The position numbers and the translations under genes are program-made. The notes beneath the pieces were generated by a model that was not told the origin of the DNA, did no database searches, and saw only the letters and a program-made list of their open reading frames with translations. This document shows positions 50,836-58,537 of a DNA stretch of 64,000 nucleotides, piece after piece. Numbering within the stretch: position 1 is the first letter of the stretch; the number at the start of each line of letters is the position of its first letter. Source of the DNA: Delftia tsuruhatensis NBRC 16741 (GTDB taxonomy: Bacteria; Pseudomonadota; Gammaproteobacteria; Burkholderiales; Burkholderiaceae_C); NCBI RefSeq assembly GCF_001571325.1, contig NZ_BCTO01000050.1:17946-81945 (forward strand), written 5' to 3'.

Positions 50836-50866
50836 TCCCGCACACCATCACAAGGAAACCCTGGCC

Positions 50867-51652
50867 ATGGCAACCCCCCAACCCCCCGTCACCCGCCTGT
50901 GCACCCACACCCTCACCAGCCTGCATTACCGCGATGCCGACCTGGTCGAGGACCTGATGGGCAAGAAGACCTTCACCGAGGTGATGCTGATGCAGATCCT
51001 GGGCCGCACGCCGCGCCCCGTGGACCTGCGCATCGCCGATGTGGTGCTCATCGTGCTCATGGAGCATGGCCTCACGCCCAGCGCCATCGCCACGCGCCTC
51101 ATCTACATGAGCGCGCCCGAGAACCTGCAGGGCGCCGTCTCGGCCGGCCTGCTGGCCGTGGGCAGCTCCTTCGTGGGCACCATGGAGAACTGCGCCGCGC
51201 TGCTCGACCGCATCGCCGCCGCCGCCGACCCCGAGGCCGAGGCCCGCGCCATCGCCCGGCACCACAAGGCGTTGAAAAGCCCCGTGCCCGGCTTTGGCCA
51301 CCACCTGCACAAGCCCGTGGACCCGCGCGCCTACAAGCTGCTGGACATGGGCCGCGCCGAACCCGAACTGGCGGGCAGCAGAATCCGCGCGCTCGAAATC
51401 CTCTCTGCCGCCGTGGACGCCGCGGCGGGCCGGCCCATCACCATCAATGCCACGGGGGCCGTGGCCGCCCTGCTGGGCGAGATCGGCGTGCCCACAGCCG
51501 TGATGCGCGGCTTTGCCGTCATCTCGCGGGCGGCCGGGCTGGTGGCGCATGTGGTGGAGGAGCAGCAAAGCCCGTCGGGCCGGTTCATCTGGGAAACGGT
51601 GGAGGAGGCCATCCCCTACGCGGGGCATGCAGTTTCCGCGAACGCTGCGTGA
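50867..51652 (+). CDS. Short citrate-synthase-family protein (citryl-CoA-lyase-like)
   Basis: A 261-residue protein, much shorter than citrate synthase (about 430), matching the small citryl-CoA-lyase-like group. The retained core is visible: VPGFGHHLHKPVDPRAYKLLDM (the GFGH and DPR active-site segment) and NATGAVAALLGEIGVPTAVMRGFAVISRAAGLVAHVVEEQQSPSGRF, which carries the Arg for CoA/substrate. Such proteins probably cleave a citryl-, citramalyl- or malyl-type CoA ester into acetyl-CoA and an oxo acid. Flanking CoA ligase and CoA-transferase genes would provide that ester. Confidence 0.85.
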   Translation: MATPQPPVTRLCTHTLTSLHYRDADLVEDLMGKKTFTEVMLMQILGRTPRPVDLRIADVVLIVLMEHGLTPSAIATRLIYMSAPENLQGAVSAGLLAVGSSFVGTMENCAALLDRIAAAADPEAEARAIARHHKALKSPVPGFGHHLHKPVDPRAYKLLDMGRAEPELAGSRIRALEILSAAVDAAAGRPITINATGAVAALLGEIGVPTAVMRGFAVISRAAGLVAHVVEEQQSPSGRFIWETVEEAIPYAGHAVSANAA

Positions 51653-51691
51653 AGCAATGACCGATGGACCACCGCGCGCCATGCCGCGAGC

Positions 51692-52867
51692 ATGGAGTCC
51701 ATGCAACAAACCCATGGACTGTCCAGCGCCCTCGACGGCCTGCGCGTGGTGGACCTGTCCCGCATCCTGGCGGGACCCTGGTGCACCCAGAACCTTGCCG
51801 ACCTGGGCGCATCGGTGCTCAAGATCGAGCGTCCCGGCACGGGCGACGACACGCGCGCCTGGGGCCCGCCCTTCGTGCAGGCGCCCGGTGGCGAGACCGT
51901 GTCGGCCTACTTCCTGTCCTGCAACCGCGGCAAGCAGTCGGTGGCGCTGGACTTCACCGAGCCGGCCTCGCATGCCTGGCTGCTGCGCCAGATCCGCGAT
52001 GCCGACGTGCTGGTGGAAAACTACAAGGCCGGCGCGCTGGCGCGCCACGGCCTGGACTACGCGGCGCTGGCCGCCATCAACCCCGGGCTGATCTACCTGT
52101 CGATCACGGGCTTCGGCCAGAGCGGCCCGTTTGCGCACAAGCCCGGCTACGACTATGTGTTCCAGGGGCTGGGCGGCCTCATGGGCTACACGGGCGTGGC
52201 CGATGGCGAGGAGGGCGCGGGCCCGCTGCGCACGGGCGTGGCCGTGGTGGACCTGATGACGGGCATGTATGCCACCAGCGCCGTGCTGGCGGCCGTGGTG
52301 CAGCGCCAGCGCACGGGGCGCGGCCAGCACATCGACCTGGCCCTGCTGGACGTGGCCGTGGCCATGAATGCCAACCAGGCGGCCAACTACCTGGTCAGCG
52401 GCGAGAACCCGCGCCGCACGGGCAACGCCCATCCCAATTGCGCGCCCTACGAGGTGTTTGCCTGCGCAGACGGGCATTTCATCCTGGCCATCGGCAATGA
52501 CGGGCAGTTCGCCGCCCTGTGCTCCGTGCTGGGCACGGACTGGCACCTGGACGCGCGCTTTGCCACCAATGCCGCGCGCCTGACCGGCATGGCGCAGCTG
52601 CGCCCGCTGCTGCGCGCGGCGCTGGGCCGCTGGCCGCTGCAGGCCCTGACCGATGCGCTGGACACCGCCCAGGTGCCCTGGGGCTGCATCAACACCATGG
52701 AGCAGGTCTTCGCCCATCCGCAGGTGCGGCACCGCCAGATGCTGCAGACGGTGGAGCACCCGCAGCTGGGCACGCTGAGGCTGGTGCGCAACCCCATGGT
52801 GCCGGCCGGCAGTGGTGCCCAGGTGCCGCCGCCGCCCGTGCTCGGTGCGGCGCCGCAGGACCTCTGA
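51692..52867 (+). CDS. CaiB/BaiF-family (type III) CoA-transferase
   Basis: A 391-residue family III CoA-transferase of typical length. The N-terminal block LDGLRVVDLSRILAGPWCTQNLADLGASVLKIERPGTGDDTR, the catalytic-Asp region ITGFGQSGPFAHKPGYDYVFQGLGGLMGYTG and GVAVVDLMTGMYATSAVLAA are present. It moves CoA between acyl groups, probably succinyl-CoA to the pathway acid. Together with the AMP-forming ligase it gives two routes to a CoA ester. The start at 51692 (MESMQQTHGL) has a poor ribosome site; ATG 51701 is an alternative. Confidence 0.92.
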   Translation: MESMQQTHGLSSALDGLRVVDLSRILAGPWCTQNLADLGASVLKIERPGTGDDTRAWGPPFVQAPGGETVSAYFLSCNRGKQSVALDFTEPASHAWLLRQIRDADVLVENYKAGALARHGLDYAALAAINPGLIYLSITGFGQSGPFAHKPGYDYVFQGLGGLMGYTGVADGEEGAGPLRTGVAVVDLMTGMYATSAVLAAVVQRQRTGRGQHIDLALLDVAVAMNANQAANYLVSGENPRRTGNAHPNCAPYEVFACADGHFILAIGNDGQFAALCSVLGTDWHLDARFATNAARLTGMAQLRPLLRAALGRWPLQALTDALDTAQVPWGCINTMEQVFAHPQVRHRQMLQTVEHPQLGTLRLVRNPMVPAGSGAQVPPPPVLGAAPQDL

Positions 52868-52903
52868 ATCCCTAGACATCGACAAGCCAAGAAGGAGACA
52901 AGG

Positions 52904-53890
52904 ATGACGAAACGCATGAAAGCACTGAAGGCCGCCGTGGCAGCCGCCGCGCTGGCGGGGATGCCGCTGGCATATGCAGCGGGGGCAGGAAGCTATCCCG
53001 AGCGGCCCGTACGCCTGGTCGTGCCCTATGCGGTGGGCGGCGCCACCGATGTGATCGCGCGCGTGGCGGCCCGCTACCTGGGCGAGACGCTGGGCCAGCC
53101 CGTGGTGGTGGAAAACCGCCCCGGCGCGGGCGGCAGCACGGGCTCGGCCTATGCGGCCAAGCAGCCGGCCGACGGCTACACCCTGGTGATGATGGTGGAG
53201 AGCTCGCATGCCGTGAACCCCAACGTCTACGCCAAGCCTGCGTATGACCCCGTGAAGGACTTCACCCCCATCACCAACATCGCCAATGTGCCGGGCGTGA
53301 TGGTGGTCAGCGCAGGCTCGGCCTACAAGAGCGCCAAGGATGTGAGCGACGCGGCGCGCGCCGCGCCGGGCAAACTCAACTACGGCTCCTCGGGCAATGG
53401 GGGGCTCAGCCACCTGAGCGGTGCGCTGTTCGGCAGCACCACGGGCACCACCCTCACCCATGTGCCCTACAAAGGCCTGGGGCCGGCGCTCAACGACCTG
53501 ATGGCGGGGCAGCTCGATGTGGTGTTCGACAACATGCCGTCTTCCGGTGCGCTGATCGCGGGCGGCCAGCTGCGTGCGCTGGCCGTGTCCAGCCCCGTGC
53601 GCCTTTCGGCCTTGCCGGGCGTGCCCACCTATGCCGAGGCCGGTCTCAAGCCCATGAACGACATGTCCTGGTACGGCCTGGGCGCGCCTGCCAGGCTCGA
53701 TCCCGCCATTCTTGCCAGGCTCAGCGAAGCCCTGCGCAAGACCTTGCAAAAGCCCGAGCTGATCAAGACCATCGAGCAGCAGGGCGCCGTCGTGGACTTC
53801 CAGGAGCCTGCGCAGTTCAGGCAGACGGTGGAGCGCTCCAACCGGGCCTGGTCCCAGCTGATCCGCGACATCGGTTTCGAGAAACTTTGA
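52904..53890 (+). CDS. TctC/Bug-family periplasmic solute-binding protein
   Basis: A 328-residue Bug receptor; signal peptide MTKRMKALKAAVAAAALAGM to about AYAAGA. Motifs: PVRLVVPYAVGGATDVIARVAARYLGETLGQPVVVENRPGAGG, NYGSSGNGGLSHLSGALF, LTHVPYKGLGPALNDLMAGQLDVVFDNMP. It is the second Bug gene of the acyl-CoA operon and has no frame defect, so it may replace the broken first receptor. The ribosome site AAGGAG is well placed. It lies 37 bp after the CoA-transferase. Confidence 0.94.
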   Translation: MTKRMKALKAAVAAAALAGMPLAYAAGAGSYPERPVRLVVPYAVGGATDVIARVAARYLGETLGQPVVVENRPGAGGSTGSAYAAKQPADGYTLVMMVESSHAVNPNVYAKPAYDPVKDFTPITNIANVPGVMVVSAGSAYKSAKDVSDAARAAPGKLNYGSSGNGGLSHLSGALFGSTTGTTLTHVPYKGLGPALNDLMAGQLDVVFDNMPSSGALIAGGQLRALAVSSPVRLSALPGVPTYAEAGLKPMNDMSWYGLGAPARLDPAILARLSEALRKTLQKPELIKTIEQQGAVVDFQEPAQFRQTVERSNRAWSQLIRDIGFEKL

Positions 53891-53901
53891 GGAGATCTGC
53901 C

Positions 53902-54678
53902 GTGCATGCACAAGTGACCTTTCCCACCCCGCAGACCGCCGTGCTCACCATCACCGGCGGCGGGCCGCTGAACATCCTGGGCACGCCCGTGATCCGCGCG
54001 CTGACCGCGCAATTGGCCGAGCTGGCCGAGCGCCCCGATCTGCACTGCCTGGTGCTGCGCGGATCGGGCACGCGCGCCTTCGTGGCGGGGGCCGACATCC
54101 GCGAGATGGCGTCGCTCAACGCCGCCTCGGCACGCGCCTTCATCAGCGGGCTGCGCGACCTGTGCAACGCGGTGCGGCATTTCCCCGTGCCCGTGATCGC
54201 CCGGCTGCAGGGCCATACGCTGGGCGGCGGGCTGGAGCTGGCCATGGCGGCCGACCTGCGCATCGCGGCCGATGATGCCGTGGTGGGCATGCCCGAGGTC
54301 AAGGTCGGCATTCCCTCGGTGATCCACGCGGCCATGATGCCCGCGCAGATCGGCGGCACGCGCGCCAGCTGGCTGCTGCTCACGGGCGAGAACATCGGCG
54401 CCCTGCAGGCCGAGCGCTGGGGCCTGCTCAACGAATGCGTGCCCGGCGACCAGCTCGATGCGCGCATCGCGCAGATTGCCGAGGGGCTGGGCGGGATCGG
54501 CATCGAGGCGCTGCGCCAGCAAAAGCGCCTGCTGCGCCGCTGGGAGGGCATGGGCGTGGACTCGGCCATCACCGACAGCGTGGCCGAGTTCGGCGCGGCC
54601 TTCAACACGGGCGAGCCGCAGCACCACATGAATGCCTTCCTGGAACGCAAGCAGGCCAAGGCCCAGCCCCAGCTCTGA
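53902..54678 (+). CDS. Enoyl-CoA hydratase/isomerase-family protein
   Basis: A 258-residue crotonase-fold protein. The oxyanion-hole segments FVAGADIREMASL and GHTLGGGLELAMAADLRIAADDAVVGMPEVKVGI are intact; the second catalytic Glu position (MPEVKVGI) is conserved, the first is replaced by Gly/Leu (GGGLELAMA). It probably hydrates or isomerises an unsaturated acyl-CoA in the same pathway. The GTG 53902 has GAGGAG about 8 bases upstream and gives the natural start VHAQVTFPTPQ. It is the last gene of the operon. Confidence 0.9.
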   Translation: MHAQVTFPTPQTAVLTITGGGPLNILGTPVIRALTAQLAELAERPDLHCLVLRGSGTRAFVAGADIREMASLNAASARAFISGLRDLCNAVRHFPVPVIARLQGHTLGGGLELAMAADLRIAADDAVVGMPEVKVGIPSVIHAAMMPAQIGGTRASWLLLTGENIGALQAERWGLLNECVPGDQLDARIAQIAEGLGGIGIEALRQQKRLLRRWEGMGVDSAITDSVAEFGAAFNTGEPQHHMNAFLERKQAKAQPQL

Positions 54679-54686
54679 ACCCGGGC

Positions 54687-55613
54687 CTAGGCCTTGTCGG
54701 CCAGCCCTTTCAGAAAGCTGCGCAGCCGCTGCGCGGTGGGCGTCAGCGGCCGTTCGCTGGAGCGCACCAGTTGCAGCGGGCGCCGTGCCCAGGTTTCCTC
54801 CAGCGACAGGCAGGCCACCGCATGCGCGGTGCCGAGCCTGCGGTAGATGCTGTGCGGAATGATGGCCAGGCCCACGCCCTGCGAGACCAGCCGCACGATG
54901 GAGGTGAAATCGTCCACGTGGATGCGGCAGCGCAGCGGCCGGCCATGGCGCTTGGCCAGCTCGCGCAGAAAGGCGTAGTTGCTGCTGGTCAGCGCCATGC
55001 CCACGAAGGCATGGGACAGGGTGTCGAAGAACCGGCAGGAAGGGCCTTCGCCGTCGTCTGGCCTCTCGCCCGGCTGGGGCACCAGCGGATGGCCGGGCGG
55101 GGCGATCACCACCAGGCGGTCCAGCGCAAAGGTCTCGCAGGCCACGGCGCCCGCCATGGGCTCGCCCGCGTAGACGCCCAGGTCGGCCTCGCCCTCGGCC
55201 ACGCTGGCGGCAATCGTCTCGCTGGTCTGCTCCACCAGGGTGAGGTTCACCTCGGGAAAGGCGGTCAGGAACTCGCCGATGTGCGGGCCGATGAAGCCGT
55301 GCAGCGAGGAGCTGTTGGCCGCCAGCGTTGCCTTGCCCTGCAGGCTGCTGCCCAGCAGGGCGGCCTCGGCCTCCATGCCGTCGATGGCGGCGAACACGCC
55401 GCGCGCATGCTCGAGCATGGCGTGGCCTTCCTCGGTCAGCCGCATGCCCTTGTGCTCGCGCGTGAACAGCTGGCAGCCCAGGGCCTGCTCCAGGTTGCGC
55501 AGACGCTGGCTGGCGGCCGAGGGCGTCAGGTGCCGCGCCTGGCTGGCACGCGAGAGATTGCCGGCCTGGGCGATGGCCATGAACAGCTTCAGATCGGTCA
55601 GGTCGTAGCGCAT
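54687..55613 (-). CDS. LysR-family transcriptional regulator
   Basis: A 308-residue LysR protein converging on the enoyl-CoA hydratase gene. The HTH LTDLKLFMAIAQAGNLSRASQARHLTPSAASQRLRNLEQALGCQLFTREHKGM and an effector domain (KATLAANSSSLHGFIGPHIGEFLTAFPEVNLTLVEQTSE) are clear. Its target cannot be told from position: it is tail-to-tail with the acyl-CoA operon and back-to-back with mnmA, 102 bp away, which is not a usual LysR target. Confidence 0.92.
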   Translation of the reverse strand: MRYDLTDLKLFMAIAQAGNLSRASQARHLTPSAASQRLRNLEQALGCQLFTREHKGMRLTEEGHAMLEHARGVFAAIDGMEAEAALLGSSLQGKATLAANSSSLHGFIGPHIGEFLTAFPEVNLTLVEQTSETIAASVAEGEADLGVYAGEPMAGAVACETFALDRLVVIAPPGHPLVPQPGERPDDGEGPSCRFFDTLSHAFVGMALTSSNYAFLRELAKRHGRPLRCRIHVDDFTSIVRLVSQGVGLAIIPHSIYRRLGTAHAVACLSLEETWARRPLQLVRSSERPLTPTAQRLRSFLKGLADKA

Positions 55614-55715
55614 GCGGGCGTTTCCTAGGGGGCAGGAGGGCCATTATTCCTGCTGGCGCAGGGCTGCAAAGCCCGTGGCGCGCAGCCTTTGAAGGGCGCT
55701 GGGATAATCGATGCC

Positions 55716-56846
55716 ATGACTAAACACCGCGTCGTGGTGGGCCTGTCGGGCGGTGTGGACTCCGCTGTCACGGCCCATCTCCTCAAGCAACAGGGCCATG
55801 AAGTGGTCGGCATCTTCATGAAGAACTGGGAAGATGACGACGACAGCGAATACTGCTCGTCCAATGTCGATTTCGTCGATGCCGCCGCCGTGGCCGACGT
55901 GGTCGGCATCGAGATCGAGCATGTGAACTTCGCCTCCGAGTACAAGGACCGCGTCTTCGCCGAGTTCCTGCGCGAGTACCAGGCCGGCCGCACGCCCAAC
56001 CCCGATGTGCTGTGCAATGCCGAGATCAAGTTCAAGGCCTTCCTGGACCACGCCATGCGCCTGGGCGCCGAGAAGATCGCCACGGGCCACTACGCCCGCG
56101 TGCGCCAGAACCCCGGCACGCAGCTGTTCGAGCTGCTCAAGGGGCTGGACCCGGCCAAGGACCAGAGCTACTTCCTGCACCGCCTCAACCAGGCCCAGCT
56201 GTCCAAGGCCATGTTCCCCGTGGGCGAGCTGAAGAAGACCGAGGTGCGCCGCATTGCCGAGGAGATCGGCCTGCCCAACGCGAAGAAGAAGGACTCCACG
56301 GGTATCTGCTTCATCGGAGAGCGGCCGTTCCGCGACTTCCTGAACCGCTACATCAGCAAGGAGCCCGGCAACATCCTCGACGACCGCAACCGCAAGCTGG
56401 GCAAGCATGTGGGCCTGTCGTTCTACACGCTGGGCCAGCGCTCGGGCCTGGGCATCGGCGGCGTCAAGGAAAAGGGCGCGCCGCGCGGCGGCGGCGACCA
56501 TGAGCCCTGGTTCGTGGCGCGCAAGGAGCTGGACACCAACACGCTGCGCGTGGTGCAGGGCCATGACCACCCCTGGCTGCTGTCGCAGTCGCTGCTGGCC
56601 GACCAGGTCAGCTGGGTGGCCGGCCACGCGCCCGCCGAGGGCAAGGCCTACGGCTCCAAGACGCGCTACCGCCAGCCCGACTCGCCGGCCCTGATCTCGG
56701 GCGCCACGCCCGAGGGCTTCCGGCTGGATTTCCCCGAGCCGCAATGGGCCGTCACGCCCGGCCAGTCGGCCGTGCTCTACGACGGCGACGTGTGCCTGGG
56801 CGGCGGCATCATCGCGGCGGTGGATCCGCACCTGATGCAGCACTGA
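55716..56846 (+). CDS. mnmA: tRNA-specific 2-thiouridylase MnmA
   Basis: A 376-residue enzyme that thiolates U34 of Lys, Glu and Gln tRNAs. The PP-loop GLSGGVDS is at 9-16. The two redox cysteines are in NPDVLCNAEIKF and STGICFIGER, and the TYGQ-like SFYTLGQRSGLGIGG is conserved. The start MTKHRVVVGLSGG gives the normal N-terminus; the frame is open 9 codons upstream. The 3' end lies inside an 11-bp tandem repeat and is followed by a strong terminator. Confidence 0.97.
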   Translation: MTKHRVVVGLSGGVDSAVTAHLLKQQGHEVVGIFMKNWEDDDDSEYCSSNVDFVDAAAVADVVGIEIEHVNFASEYKDRVFAEFLREYQAGRTPNPDVLCNAEIKFKAFLDHAMRLGAEKIATGHYARVRQNPGTQLFELLKGLDPAKDQSYFLHRLNQAQLSKAMFPVGELKKTEVRRIAEEIGLPNAKKKDSTGICFIGERPFRDFLNRYISKEPGNILDDRNRKLGKHVGLSFYTLGQRSGLGIGGVKEKGAPRGGGDHEPWFVARKELDTNTLRVVQGHDHPWLLSQSLLADQVSWVAGHAPAEGKAYGSKTRYRQPDSPALISGATPEGFRLDFPEPQWAVTPGQSAVLYDGDVCLGGGIIAAVDPHLMQH

Positions 56847-56864
56847 TGCAGCACTGACGCGGCA
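56832..56864 (+). repeat. Three tandem 11-bp copies across the mnmA stop codon
   Basis: CTGATGCAGCA (56832-56842) and CTGATGCAGCA (56843-56853) are identical, CTGACGCGGCA (56854-56864) differs at two positions, and TTGATGC continues a fourth partial copy. The second copy creates the TGA stop at 56844. The first two copies look like a recent slippage duplication. Confidence 0.85.
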
Positions 56865-56911
56865 TTGATGCCGGGCAGGATGCGGCCCGTCGCGTTTTGC
56901 TATCGTCACGG

Positions 56912-56946
56912 GGGGCGGCACAACCGCCCCTTTTTCTTTTTCCTTT
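56912..56946 (+). terminator. Intrinsic terminator after mnmA
   Basis: GGGGCGG (56912-56918), loop CACAA and CCGCCCC (56924-56930) form a perfect 7-bp GC stem followed by TTTTTCTTTTTCC. It lies 66 bases after the mnmA stop and 32 bases before the next start, so transcription of mnmA should end here. Confidence 0.88.
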
Positions 56947-56977
56947 TGTTCTTCACGACAGCACCACAGGAGACCCC

Positions 56978-58537
56978 ATGGCTTCATCGATTCTTGCGCG
57001 CCGGCATTTTCTGGGAGCGGCCCTGGGCGCCGTGGCCACGGCCGGATGCAACGGCGAGGTGTCCTGGGGCGACCCCATCGATCCGCCCGTGACGGACCGC
57101 GTCAAGCGTGCGCTCGATCAACTCGACGGCCAGGTGCGCGCGCAGATGCGGCGCACGGGCGTGCCCGGCGTGGCCGTGGCGGTCGTGCATGAAGGGCGCC
57201 TGGTCTATGCCCAGGGCATGGGCGTGCGCCGTCTGGGCTCGTCGCTGGCCGTGGATGCGGACACGGTGTTCCAGCTCGCCTCCGTCTCCAAATCCGTGGG
57301 CGCCACCGTGGTGGCGCAGCAGGTGGGCCAGCGCCGCGTGTCCTGGGACACGCGCGTGCAGCAGGGCCTGCCCTGGTGGACGCTGGAGGATGCCGACGCG
57401 GCCCAGCGCATCACCGTGGGTGACATGTATGCCCACCGCTCGGGCCTGCCCGGCCAGGCCGGCGATGCGCTGGAGGAGCTGGGCTACAGCCAGCGCCAGA
57501 TCCTGGAGCGCCTGCGCTACCTGCCGCTGCGGCCCGTGGGCACCCAGTACGCCTACAGCAACTTCGGCCTGACCACGGGCGCCGAGGCGGTGGCCGCCAT
57601 CGCGGGCCAGTCCTGGGCCGCGCTGTCGCAGCAGGCCGTCTACGGCCCGCTGGGCATGACGCAGACCAGCTCGCTGTTTGCCGATTTCGAGGCGCGCGCC
57701 AACCGCGCGGCCGGCCACCTGCGCGTCAACGGCGTGTGGCAGACGGGGCCGGTGCGCCGGCCCGATGCGCAGTCGGCCGCCGGCGGCGTCAGCTCCACGG
57801 TGCGCGACATGGCGCGCTGGATGACCATGCTGCTGGACGAAGGCCGCTTCGAGGGCCGCCAGGTGGTCGATGCGCAGGCGCTGCGCACGGCGCTGTCGCC
57901 GCAGATGCTGCAGTCGCCGGCCGGCAACGGCGAGCCTGCGCGCTACTACGGCTTCGGCTTCAACGTGGGCGTGTCCGAGGCGGGGCGCACCACCTACAGC
58001 CACTCGGGCGCCTTCGGCACGGGCAGCGCGACCAGCTTCACCGTCATGCCCGAGCTCAAGCTGGGCATCGTGGTGCTGACCAACGGCATGCCCATCGGCG
58101 TGCCCGAGATCGTGGTCTCGCAGTTCCTGGACCAGGTCGAATGGGGCCGCCAGCGCCAGGACTGGGAGAGCATCTGGACCAAGCGGCTGGCACCCATCAT
58201 GCAGCCGCATGGCGAGCTGGCAGGCAAGACCCGGCCCCCTTTCCCCCGACCGCCCCGGCCGCTGGGCGCCTATGTGGGCAGCTACGCCAACCGCTTCTAC
58301 GGGCCGGCCCAGGTCAGCCTGCAGACGGGCGGCGGTGGGCTGCAGGTCAGCCTGGGTTCGCAGCGCATGCTGCTCAGCCACTGGGATGGCGAGGTCTTCA
58401 GCTTCGTGCCCGAGGGCGATTCGCCGGGCAGCCTGTCCAAGGCCACGTTCGACGGCAACCAGCTCACGCTGGAGTATTTCGACGATGTGCTGACCCCGGC
58501 CGGCGTCAGTGCGGGGATAGGGCGCTTTTCGCGCTGA
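56978..58537 (+). CDS. Class C beta-lactamase-like serine hydrolase (lipoprotein)
   Basis: A 519-residue penicillin-binding/class C fold protein. An N-terminal twin-Arg-like and lipoprotein start (LARRHFLGAALGAVATAGC, Cys24) is followed by the nucleophile motif Ser102-V-S-Lys105 (LASVSKSVG), the Tyr motif YAYSNFG and the third motif YSHSGAFG in place of KTG. That HxG variant is common in esterase or peptidase members rather than in resistance enzymes. A C-terminal domain of about 100 residues is beta-rich. AGGAG lies 7 bases before the ATG. The last 32 bp overlap the convergent histidine kinase gene. Confidence 0.9.
   Translation: MASSILARRHFLGAALGAVATAGCNGEVSWGDPIDPPVTDRVKRALDQLDGQVRAQMRRTGVPGVAVAVVHEGRLVYAQGMGVRRLGSSLAVDADTVFQLASVSKSVGATVVAQQVGQRRVSWDTRVQQGLPWWTLEDADAAQRITVGDMYAHRSGLPGQAGDALEELGYSQRQILERLRYLPLRPVGTQYAYSNFGLTTGAEAVAAIAGQSWAALSQQAVYGPLGMTQTSSLFADFEARANRAAGHLRVNGVWQTGPVRRPDAQSAAGGVSSTVRDMARWMTMLLDEGRFEGRQVVDAQALRTALSPQMLQSPAGNGEPARYYGFGFNVGVSEAGRTTYSHSGAFGTGSATSFTVMPELKLGIVVLTNGMPIGVPEIVVSQFLDQVEWGRQRQDWESIWTKRLAPIMQPHGELAGKTRPPFPRPPRPLGAYVGSYANRFYGPAQVSLQTGGGGLQVSLGSQRMLLSHWDGEVFSFVPEGDSPGSLSKATFDGNQLTLEYFDDVLTPAGVSAGIGRFSR

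Noticed and set aside
50795..53911. 1038-codon open frame on the minus strand opposite the acyl-CoA operon
   Set aside because: Covers three well-supported plus-strand genes; composition is that of an antisense artefact.
55700..55716. Leaderless sigma-70 promoter for mnmA from the GATAAT hexamer before its start
   Set aside because: No -35 at a suitable distance (TTGAAG is only 9 bases upstream), so not supported.
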